A stretch of DNA of 64,000 nt from Bacillota bacterium (GTDB lineage: Bacteria; Bacillota; Negativicutes; Sporomusales; Sporomusaceae), in NCBI GenBank assembly GCA_017889705.1, contig JAGGAB010000001.1:1-64000 (forward strand), given 5' to 3'. Positions 16,939 through 24,013 of the stretch are shown here, one piece after another. The notes below the pieces were generated by a model that saw only the letters and a program-made list of their open reading frames with translations, was not told the DNA's origin and did not search any database. A program made the position numbers and the translations under genes. Every line of letters begins with the position of its first letter. Position 1 is the first letter of the stretch.

Positions 16939-19436
16939 TCGAGTTACTTGCACCTGTCGGCAGCAAAGAAGCCTTGGTAGCAGCGGTAGAAAGTGGCGCA
17001 AATGCTGTTTATCTTGGGGGAAGAATGTTTGGCGCCAGACACTATGCCCCTAATTTTAGTGATGAAGAACTGGCAGAAGCTGTGCGTTTTGCTCATCTGC
17101 GCGGTGTAGCTGTGCTGGTTACCGTTAACACCCTGGTTGATGATAGCGAATTGCCACTATTGGTGGATTATTTACGGCATTTATACCAGATAGGTGTAGA
17201 TGCCATTATCGTGCAGGATTTAGGAGTTGCTGTTATCGCAAGCCAAGTAGTTCCTAATTTACCGCTTCATGCCAGCACACAAATGACAGTTCATAATTTA
17301 GCGGGAGTAACTTTACTGGCGGAGATGGGCTTTAAACGGGTGGTGTTGGCACGTGAACTACCGCATACTGATATTGCTTATATTTGCAAGCATTCCCCGG
17401 TAGAAATCGAAACCTTTGTTCATGGAGCGCTCTGCATTTCCTACTCAGGTCAATGTCTGATGAGCAGTATGATTGGGGGGAGAAGCGGGAATCGCGGACG
17501 CTGTGCGCAGCCATGCCGGCTGCCTTATACTTTAGTTGATGCTAATGGCAATGATGTGCTAAGTCAGGCAGATGCCGGTGAATATTTGCTTAGCCCTAAA
17601 GATTTCAATACAATCGAAGTCTTGCCTGAACTAATCAATGCCGGTATAACTTCCTTTAAAATTGAAGGACGGATGAAACGACCTGAATATGTTGCTGTTG
17701 TTGTTGATGCGTATAGACGGGCAATTGACAGTTATCTTTGTAGTCAGGACAAAAAATACACTATCAGCGAGCAAGATAAAAAAGATTTAGCACAAATCTT
17801 CAATCGTGATTTTACTACCGCTCATCTGTATGGCAAGAACGGACGAATGATGATGAGTGACCGGCGTCCCAATAACCGGGGCGTAAGAGTAGGACGGGTA
17901 CTTAATTATCAGCCAAACGGTAAAATAGCAGTAATTAAATTAGATGAGCCACTTGCTGTCGGGGACATTATTGAATTTTGGGTAAAAGTAGGCGGTCGAG
18001 TAAATGTTACTGTCCGCAGCATGACTGTTGATGGTCAGACTGTATCTGAAGCAGCCCCCCATACGGCAGTGGCTATTGCGGTAAGCTCACCAGTCAAGGT
18101 TAATGACCGGGTATTTAAGATATTTGATGCAAAATTAATGGAACGAGCGAGAGCATATTTTAACAAACCGGAAGCCGTACGGCGAATACCGGTTGCTGTT
18201 AGGGTAACTGTTGCCGAAGGTCAACCGCTTGCCATTACCATAAAAGATACAGATGGCTATACCGGCCAGGCAGAAACTACTTTTATTTCCGAAAAAGCTT
18301 TAAAAAGACCATTAACCAATGAGGCGATCACAAAACAAATTGAGCGGTTAGGGACTACGGTTTTTGAACTTTCGTCTCTGGATTGCCAAATTGAAGGCCA
18401 GGTAATGGTGCCTGTCAGTGAAATAAATGATGCTAGACGCCGGGCTGTAGAAAATCTGGAAACTGCCCGTTTGACTAAATATAATAGAGTATCGCTGCCC
18501 CAAAAAACAGCAATCACTGAACTGTTGCCCCAAATTCAAACAACACCACTGAGTAATAAACCTGCGCTTGTTGTCAATGTTGATAGTATCGATAAGGTTA
18601 AAGCCGCTATAGATAATGGTGCCGACATTGTTATGTTTGGCGGTGAATGCTTGGAAAAACGTGCATTGTTAGATGAAGATTATAAAAATGCGATGGCTTA
18701 TGTGCGACAACATAACCGTAAGATTATTTTTAGCACGCCCCGCCTGATACAACAAGACCAGCAAAATATAGTAAAAGATAATATTTTACTGTTTAACGAA
18801 CTTAAACCCGATGCAATCAGCGTGGGAAATATAGGAACTATCAAAATGGCTAAGGAGCTTTCGACAATCCCACTGCACGGTGATTATCCCTTAAATATTT
18901 ATAATAGTATCACTGCCAATTATTTAACAAAACTAGGTTTAACCAGCCTAACACTTTCACCTGAACTAACCTTTGCCCAAGTGGAAGGTTTGGCCGGCAA
19001 AAAATTGGCACAGCTTGAATGTCTGGTACATGGATATATTACTCTGATGATTTCCGAATACTGTATGCTTGGCAGCTTTTTTGGTGGAGACAATATCAAA
19101 AAATGTACTAATCCCTGTTTGCGCGGTCAATACTGGCTAAAAGACCGGAAAGAGGAAGTATTTCCTATTTCTACCGATCAATTTTGCCGGATGCATATCT
19201 TTAACGCCAAAGAATTATCCATGCTGCCGCATGTACCCAGACTCATGCGTTCCGGCATTAGCCGCCTGCGCATTGAAGCTAAATATAGTCCGCTCAAAGA
19301 AGTCGCCCGAATTACCGGCTTGTATCGTTCATTAATTGATCTGGGAGATCAGCATCCGTTGTTAGTTGAAGATAAAATTGCCAGCGTCGAACATGAAGAC
19401 ATTACCAGAGGACATTATTTCCGAGGAGTATTATAG
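16935..19436 (+). CDS. U32-family protein with duplicated core (DUF3656 type)
   Basis: 833 residues. The N-terminal half is a TIM-barrel U32 domain with the signature ETFVHGALCISYSGQCLMS and then GRCAQPC, giving four cysteines as in the Fe-S tRNA/rRNA hydroxylation members (TrhP, RlhA). A middle domain follows (about 390-540). From about residue 545 a second barrel-like part ends in LVHGYITLMISEYCMLGS and KKCTNPC, a degenerate copy in which the first cysteine is lost. The name 'peptidase' is historical for much of the family, and RNA modification is a fair guess. Translationally coupled to the metalloenzyme gene upstream. Confidence 0.85.
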   Translation: MIELLAPVGSKEALVAAVESGANAVYLGGRMFGARHYAPNFSDEELAEAVRFAHLRGVAVLVTVNTLVDDSELPLLVDYLRHLYQIGVDAIIVQDLGVAVIASQVVPNLPLHASTQMTVHNLAGVTLLAEMGFKRVVLARELPHTDIAYICKHSPVEIETFVHGALCISYSGQCLMSSMIGGRSGNRGRCAQPCRLPYTLVDANGNDVLSQADAGEYLLSPKDFNTIEVLPELINAGITSFKIEGRMKRPEYVAVVVDAYRRAIDSYLCSQDKKYTISEQDKKDLAQIFNRDFTTAHLYGKNGRMMMSDRRPNNRGVRVGRVLNYQPNGKIAVIKLDEPLAVGDIIEFWVKVGGRVNVTVRSMTVDGQTVSEAAPHTAVAIAVSSPVKVNDRVFKIFDAKLMERARAYFNKPEAVRRIPVAVRVTVAEGQPLAITIKDTDGYTGQAETTFISEKALKRPLTNEAITKQIERLGTTVFELSSLDCQIEGQVMVPVSEINDARRRAVENLETARLTKYNRVSLPQKTAITELLPQIQTTPLSNKPALVVNVDSIDKVKAAIDNGADIVMFGGECLEKRALLDEDYKNAMAYVRQHNRKIIFSTPRLIQQDQQNIVKDNILLFNELKPDAISVGNIGTIKMAKELSTIPLHGDYPLNIYNSITANYLTKLGLTSLTLSPELTFAQVEGLAGKKLAQLECLVHGYITLMISEYCMLGSFFGGDNIKKCTNPCLRGQYWLKDRKEEVFPISTDQFCRMHIFNAKELSMLPHVPRLMRSGISRLRIEAKYSPLKEVARITGLYRSLIDLGDQHPLLVEDKIASVEHEDITRGHYFRGVL

Positions 19437-19456
19437 TTTGCAAGAGGAGAAAATGC

Positions 19457-21817
19457 ATGGAATCAGCCGTACTATCGACCTTAGAATATAATAAAATTCG
19501 CGAAATGCTGGCTGAACGCGCAGGCTCAGTGATGGGAAAAGAACTTGTTCAGGTACTTGTACCCAGTAATGATGTTCGTGAAGTACAAGAACGTCTTGCG
19601 GAAACTGCCGAAGCCCGTGAGATCATGAACAATGTCCCCAGTATACCGCTCGGAGGGATTCGCGATGTGCGGGTCACTATAAAAAGAGCTGAGCTTGGTT
19701 CGATATTGGAGCCGCATGAACTCTTAGCTGTAGCCAGTATGTTGTATGCAGCCAGACGAATGAAAGGTTTTTTTGCTGACCTGCCTGTTGAAGCACCGAT
19801 CTTGCAGCTGAGGGCCGATCAAATTATGGTTCTCAGAAATATCGAAACAATTATTGAAACTACCGTTACCGAGCAAGGTTCAATTCGTGATGATGCCAGC
19901 AGTGAATTACAAAAAATCAGGCGTGAGATAAAACAGGCGCAAAGTCGGGTAAAAGAAAAATTAGATAGTATTTTACGCTCTGGTGAATATCAGAAGTATT
20001 TTCAGGATGCGCTTGTCACCATGCGCAGTGATCGTTATGTTATTCCTATTAAGCAAGAATTCCGCCACAATTTTCCCGGCATTGTTCATGATCAGTCGGC
20101 AAGTGGTGCCACTTTATTTATTGAGCCAATTGCTATCGTCAATTTAAACAATGATATAAAACAGCTTATGGCTGCCGAAAAGAACGAAATTGAGCGGATT
20201 CTAACCGTAGTAACCGGGCAGATTGCCAAAATCGCTACTGTCATCAGCGAAAACCTGGCTATTTTGGCTCAGTTGGATTTTGTATTTGCGAAAGCCAAGC
20301 TAAGTATTGATATGCGAGCCATTCAGCCAATTATCAATTCGCAAGGTTATATTAATCTCATCCAGGCCAGACACCCATTAATTCCAATGGAGCAGGTGGT
20401 GCCCACAGATGTCCATCTGGGGCGTCATTTTACCACATTGCTGATTACCGGCCCCAACACAGGTGGTAAAACAGTGACGCTTAAAACAGTAGGCTTATTT
20501 GCCCTCATGACACAAGCTGGCTTATTTATTCCGGCCGCAGCTGATTCTGAAATGCCGGTCATCGGAAATATTTTCGCCGATATCGGCGACGAACAAAGCA
20601 TTGAGCAAAGTTTGAGTACATTTTCCGGCCATATGACCAATTTGGTGCAAATTTTAAAAAAGATACAAGCTCACGATTTAGTACTGATTGATGAAATTGG
20701 CGCCGGAACCGATCCAAGCGAAGGTGCTGCTCTCGCAATGGCGATTTTAGAATATATTCATAGCATTGGTGCTAAAACCATTGCAACCACCCATTACAGT
20801 GAATTAAAAACATTTGCCTATTCCAGAACTGGTGTAGAAAATGCCAGTGTAGAATTTGATGTGCAAACCCTACGGCCAACCTATCGATTGCTGATCGGTA
20901 TCCCTGGAAGCAGTAATGCTTTTGCTATTAGCCGGCGTCTAGGGCTGTCAGACAGCATTATCGGCCGTGCCAAAGAACTAATCAATAAAGAACACGCCGA
21001 TTTTGAAGCTGTTTTACATGCATTGGAAGAACAAAAACGGGCCTATACGATAAGATCAGACGAATTAACCCGTTTAGAACAGGAAATGTTCAGAACTAAA
21101 GCCAAAGTAACCGCTGAGGAACAGGCCCTTGCTGAGAAAAGAACCACACTTTTAACTAAGGCACAAGAAGAGGCGGCAGCTCTTATTCGACAGGCCAGAC
21201 GTAATGCCGAAGAAGTTATTGATGAATTAAAGGCACAGTTTTCAGAGCATAGTGGGCGTGAACGTCAGCAAGCTATTGAAGCTGCCCGACGCAAACTGAA
21301 AACAAGCAGCAGAGAAGTCAATGAATTGGATGTAACCGGCCAAGAGTCACAGCCTGAATTGACTGCAGATGATATTAAACCTGGTATGACGGTTTATGTT
21401 GTGACATTACAGCAAAAAGGAGAAGTACTGGCGATAAACAACAATGATGTAACTGTCCAACTTGGTGCTATGAAACTGACAGTAGGATTATCGGCCTGTC
21501 GCCTTGCTGGAGCAGGTAAACCTCAAGAACAACCCCCAATAAAACATATTAGCAGCATTACCAGAACAGATGCTGTTGCACGGCAGATCGATATCAGGGG
21601 CATGAATATTGAAGAAGCCGAAATAATACTTAGTAAATATATTGATGATGCCGTATTGGCTGGTTTAACCGAGGTGCTCATTATTCACGGTAAGGGAACA
21701 GGCGTGCTGCGTAAAGGTGTAAAATCCTACCTGGAAAATCATTCCCACATTAAAACAATACGCATAGCTGATCTTAATGAAGGCGGCACAGGTGCCACTG
21801 TCGCTAAAATAGTTTAG
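19457..21817 (+). CDS. mutS2: MutS2 endonuclease / ribosome-rescue ATPase
   Basis: 786 residues, normal for MutS2. The core and clamp domains are followed by the ABC-type ATPase (Walker A GPNTGGKT near residue 333, DEIGAGTDPSEGAAL for the signature/Walker B region) and a long coiled coil. The last 80 residues are the Smr nuclease domain (IDIRGMNIEEAE...HGKGTGVLRKGV). MutS2 suppresses homologous recombination, and in Bacillus it also acts on collided ribosomes. AAGAGGAG precedes ATG 19457. It ends at a bidirectional terminator. Confidence 0.95.
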   Translation: MESAVLSTLEYNKIREMLAERAGSVMGKELVQVLVPSNDVREVQERLAETAEAREIMNNVPSIPLGGIRDVRVTIKRAELGSILEPHELLAVASMLYAARRMKGFFADLPVEAPILQLRADQIMVLRNIETIIETTVTEQGSIRDDASSELQKIRREIKQAQSRVKEKLDSILRSGEYQKYFQDALVTMRSDRYVIPIKQEFRHNFPGIVHDQSASGATLFIEPIAIVNLNNDIKQLMAAEKNEIERILTVVTGQIAKIATVISENLAILAQLDFVFAKAKLSIDMRAIQPIINSQGYINLIQARHPLIPMEQVVPTDVHLGRHFTTLLITGPNTGGKTVTLKTVGLFALMTQAGLFIPAAADSEMPVIGNIFADIGDEQSIEQSLSTFSGHMTNLVQILKKIQAHDLVLIDEIGAGTDPSEGAALAMAILEYIHSIGAKTIATTHYSELKTFAYSRTGVENASVEFDVQTLRPTYRLLIGIPGSSNAFAISRRLGLSDSIIGRAKELINKEHADFEAVLHALEEQKRAYTIRSDELTRLEQEMFRTKAKVTAEEQALAEKRTTLLTKAQEEAAALIRQARRNAEEVIDELKAQFSEHSGRERQQAIEAARRKLKTSSREVNELDVTGQESQPELTADDIKPGMTVYVVTLQQKGEVLAINNNDVTVQLGAMKLTVGLSACRLAGAGKPQEQPPIKHISSITRTDAVARQIDIRGMNIEEAEIILSKYIDDAVLAGLTEVLIIHGKGTGVLRKGVKSYLENHSHIKTIRIADLNEGGTGATVAKIV

Positions 21818-21870
21818 CTTGCGTGGGTTTAATAAGAAAATTAGTCATTTAGTTATAGTTAACAAATAAA

Positions 21871-21915
21871 CAAGGGTTCATCTCGCTAAACAGAGAGACG
21901 AACCCTTGCTTTTAT
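21871..21915. terminator. Bidirectional terminator between mutS2 and the convergent gene
   Basis: CAAGGGTTC (21871-21879) pairs perfectly with GAACCCTTG (21900-21908), with further ATCTC/GAGA pairing inside. CTTTTATTT follows on the plus strand and TTTATTTG on the minus strand, so it can serve both converging genes. Confidence 0.88.
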
Positions 21916-22509
21916 TTAGAAATTATTTTTCCAGTTTAAATATCGTCCATAATTTTTATTTTCTGTATCTTCATCCATAGGTTCGTTTGCGTGAACTGAC
22001 GGCGAATTGCTAGTTTGATTTTGTTGTACGACATTTGGCGAGGGAGGAGTGGGGGGAGGTTCTGTTGGTTGATTGACGTCTTCCACAGAATGATCAGTTT
22101 TTGTTTCTGGCTTTGGCTTTTCCGGTGATGGATTGCCGCCACCTAGATTATTTATTAAACCCATTACAGTGCCTATTGCGTTGGGATTAAGTTTGGATTT
22201 AAGCTGTGGGTTATTTAAAAGCGGTAGAAGCGCCATTAAAGTATCAGGCGAAAAGCCACCACCGCCGCCATCACTGCTTTTGGATAAATCACCCAATAAT
22301 TTATGTAAAGGATTGGTGCTGGCTGCCGGTTGAACCTGTACGGGGTCTTTAGCGGCAGTATTACGACTTAGTATTGAAAATAGACAGAGCAATGATAACA
22401 CCGTAATGATATTATCAAGCCCTGTATTTGCTGTAAGACTTGACTCTAGCAGCCTGGTTACCGAGTTTAGCAATGATGAAGAGCCGGTAGTACTGGCATC
22501 ATTCGGCAT
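21916..22509 (-). CDS. Uncharacterised protein with hydrophobic helix and Pro-rich tail
   Basis: 197 residues that I do not recognise. A Ser/Thr-rich N-terminus (about 1-30) is followed by one hydrophobic helix IITVLSLLCLFSILSRN (about 34-50), a Gly-run (GGGGG, about 82), a Leu/Asn-rich segment TLMALLPLLNNPQLKSKLNPNAI, and a disordered Pro/Glu/Asn-rich tail. AAGGAGG precedes the ATG. It starts 12 bases after the YbaB-like gene and shares its transcript. It could be a spore or envelope protein, but this is only a guess from its composition and neighbours. Confidence 0.6.
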   Translation of the reverse strand: MPNDASTTGSSSLLNSVTRLLESSLTANTGLDNIITVLSLLCLFSILSRNTAAKDPVQVQPAASTNPLHKLLGDLSKSSDGGGGGFSPDTLMALLPLLNNPQLKSKLNPNAIGTVMGLINNLGGGNPSPEKPKPETKTDHSVEDVNQPTEPPPTPPSPNVVQQNQTSNSPSVHANEPMDEDTENKNYGRYLNWKNNF

Positions 22510-22521
22510 AAAACCGCCTCC

Positions 22522-22842
22522 TTAAAAAATACCTGGAATTTTAGGCAAATTCAAATCGGCAGCAAGTTTCCCCATGGCAGTTTGACTTAAATCACGGGAT
22601 TTTGTCAACGCATTATTTATTGTGGCTATTAATAAATCTTGTAATAACGCGGCATTTTCAGCAGTTAGATATTTACTGTTTAATTGAATGGCTACAAGTT
22701 CTTGCTGGCCATTAACAATAATCTTAACTACATCGCCGCTAGACACTTCAATTTTTTCTTGTTTAAGCTGTTCTTGTACAGTATCCATATTTTGCTGTAC
22801 TTTCTTTAGCATTTCCATAACACCACCAAACTGTTCAAACAT
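22522..22842 (-). CDS. YbaB/EbfC-family nucleoid-associated protein
   Basis: 106 residues. The helix-strand pattern MLKKVQQNMDTVQEQLKQEKIEVSSGDVVKIIVNGQQELVAIQL fits YbaB/EbfC, homodimeric DNA-binding proteins. Usually ybaB sits between dnaX and recR; this copy is elsewhere and may be a second paralogue. The ATG at 22842 is chosen because GGGAGGTG lies 7 bases upstream and the longer frame (to 22884) adds an N-terminus foreign to the family. It heads a two-gene minus-strand operon, divergent from the gene at 22984. Confidence 0.82.
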   Translation of the reverse strand: MFEQFGGVMEMLKKVQQNMDTVQEQLKQEKIEVSSGDVVKIIVNGQQELVAIQLNSKYLTAENAALLQDLLIATINNALTKSRDLSQTAMGKLAADLNLPKIPGIF

Positions 22843-22941
22843 TGCTAGCACCTCCCATTGTATTTCTTTACCTAATTTATTCAATTACGCAAAATTTGTG
22901 AGTGTCCAAACCGGTGACAGAGAACAAATTCAGATGTAATT

Positions 22942-22955
22942 CATATATTGGAGTA
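22942..22955 (+). promoter_or_regulatory. Shared element 1: CATATATTGGAGTA
   Basis: This 14-base element recurs, with one or two changes, before the next two small genes (23422-23435 and 23773-23786). It starts 42 bases before ATG 22984. An AC dinucleotide lies 16 bases upstream, giving AC-N16-CATATATTG, which resembles mother-cell sigma-K/sigma-E -35/-10 elements. The sigma assignment is inference. Confidence 0.5.
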
Positions 22956-22983
22956 GAAAAATGTTTTGAAAGGTGATGGACAT

Positions 22984-23376
22984 ATGCGTGTGCGGAAATA
23001 TCACCAAAACTCTAGAATTTCAACTGAAATAAAATCTGATAATGCAGAGAATCTGGATATGAAAAATATAAAAACTCCAAATACACAACCTGTGGTTTTA
23101 CCTTCTAAAAAGTCGCCAAAGCAAACTTCACGAAAACCAACTGATTTTTTTCGAAAAATAATGACAAACCCCAATTTAAATATCCAGTTAATGACAATTG
23201 TGTTAACGTTGGCATCAGGCAATTTTCCTATGGACAGAGGCATTGAGTCCATGTCATCAACCGTTGATAAAATACGCAATATTACTGATGTCATAAATAA
23301 TACAATGCAATCAGTTAAAGTAGCGACAGAAGCGCCAAAACAAATTAGAAGGCTATTTGAAACAAATGACAATTAA
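22984..23376 (+). CDS. Uncharacterised basic protein, possibly sporulation-linked
   Basis: 130 residues, not recognised. The N-terminal 65 residues are basic, Ser/Lys/Pro-rich and probably disordered. A hydrophobic stretch (LNIQLMTIVLTLASGNF, about 70-86) follows and then an amphipathic helix. There are no cysteines. ATG 22984 is preferred over TTG 22966 because AAAGGTGA lies 7 bases before it. It shares an upstream element with the two tiny Gly/Ile proteins downstream, which suggests common regulation. Confidence 0.6.
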   Translation: MRVRKYHQNSRISTEIKSDNAENLDMKNIKTPNTQPVVLPSKKSPKQTSRKPTDFFRKIMTNPNLNIQLMTIVLTLASGNFPMDRGIESMSSTVDKIRNITDVINNTMQSVKVATEAPKQIRRLFETNDN

Positions 23377-23421
23377 CAAGAAAATCTAATTATCTGTCAG
23401 TAACACTTTGCCGTCATAATG

Positions 23422-23435
23422 TATATATTGAAGTA
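23422..23435 (+). promoter_or_regulatory. Shared element 2: TATATATTGAAGTA
   Basis: Second copy of the element before small genes, 65 bases before ATG 23487. The invariant part across the three copies is ATATATTG-N-AGTA. AC dinucleotides occur 15 and 17 bases upstream. Its spacing to the start codon differs from the other copies, as expected of a promoter rather than a translation signal. Confidence 0.5.
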
Positions 23436-23486
23436 GAAGGGCGCCTAATCTTCGCCCTCATTTTGATAAGTAAGGAGGTAGTTTTT

Positions 23487-23588
23487 ATGTCTCGTTGCGG
23501 ATTTGGCGGTAATGGCTTTGGGGTCATCTGGATTATCATCATCATTTTGCTACTGTTCTTCTTTGAAGGTGACGACACTAGTTTATAA
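23487..23588 (+). CDS. Tiny Gly-rich/poly-Ile membrane peptide 1
   Basis: 33 residues: an N-terminal MSRCGFGGNGFG head, a single hydrophobic helix VIWIIIIILLLFFF and an acidic tail EGDDTSL. TAAGGAGG precedes the ATG with good spacing. The build resembles the small YjcZ-type sporulation proteins (Gly/Phe/Tyr-rich head plus one Ile/Val/Leu helix), but I cannot confirm family membership. It is paralogous to the peptide at 23830, sharing the head, Ile run and acidic end. Too short for normal gene callers. Confidence 0.65.
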   Translation: MSRCGFGGNGFGVIWIIIIILLLFFFEGDDTSL

Positions 23589-23609
23589 TTTTTCTACTTA
23601 CATTAAAGG

Positions 23610-23634
23610 ACACGCTGCAAAGCGTGTTTCTATT
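23610..23634 (+). terminator. Weak terminator after tiny peptide gene 1
   Basis: ACACGCT (23610-23616) pairs with AGCGTGT (23621-23627) over a GCAA loop, followed by TTCTATT. The T tract is poor. Confidence 0.55.
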
Positions 23635-23772
23635 CCCCTTCATTAGAATATATATAACCGTATTACAGGCAGTTCCGGTATCACTATAGCTTGGTTACCA
23701 CACTGCAGCAACAGTAGACGGTAAGAACAATATTGTTAGCTTCTCGGGTAGTGACCAAAAAAACACAAAGTT

Positions 23773-23786
23773 CATATATTGCAGTA
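23773..23786 (+). promoter_or_regulatory. Shared element 3: CATATATTGCAGTA
   Basis: Third copy of the element, 57 bases before ATG 23830. An AC lies 17 bases upstream. Copies 1 and 3 differ at a single position in 14 bases. Confidence 0.5.
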
Positions 23787-23829
23787 AAGAGAAGGATCTC
23801 TTTAACTATCATGAAAGGAGGAAATAGAA

Positions 23830-23943
23830 ATGGCTCGAGGCTTTGGAGGTTGTGGCGGCTTTGGAAGCAGTTGGATAATTATCATTATTATCATCATTTT
23901 ATTATTCTGGCTGGGTGAAGAGGATACCGGAATTACTGGTTAA
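23830..23943 (+). CDS. Tiny Gly-rich/poly-Ile membrane peptide 2
   Basis: 37 residues: Gly/Phe-rich head MARGFGGCGGFGSS, a helix with eight consecutive isoleucines (WIIIIIIIILLFWL) and an acidic tail GEEDTGITG. AAAGGAGG lies 8 bases before the ATG. It is clearly a paralogue of the peptide at 23487. Each has one cysteine in the head. Likely a small membrane or spore-coat-type protein, by analogy only. A strong bidirectional terminator follows. Confidence 0.65.
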   Translation: MARGFGGCGGFGSSWIIIIIIIILLFWLGEEDTGITG

Positions 23944-23975
23944 TGTATCTATGATAATGTATATGCGAAAAAAGA

Positions 23976-24010
23976 AAAAACACGCGTAATTTACGCGTGT
24001 TTTTTTTCTT
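23976..24010. terminator. Bidirectional terminator between tiny peptide 2 and PBP1A
   Basis: CACGCGTA and TACGCGTG form a perfect 8-bp stem over ATT, flanked by an A run on the left and a T run on the right. It terminates both convergent transcripts. Confidence 0.9.
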
Positions 24011-24013
24011 TAA

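Noticed and set aside
23733-23918. A 61-residue frame overlapping tiny peptide gene 2
   Set aside because: It is a different frame of the same DNA, with no ribosome binding site and a Trp/Arg/His-rich composition unlike a real protein; the 37-residue frame has the good binding site.
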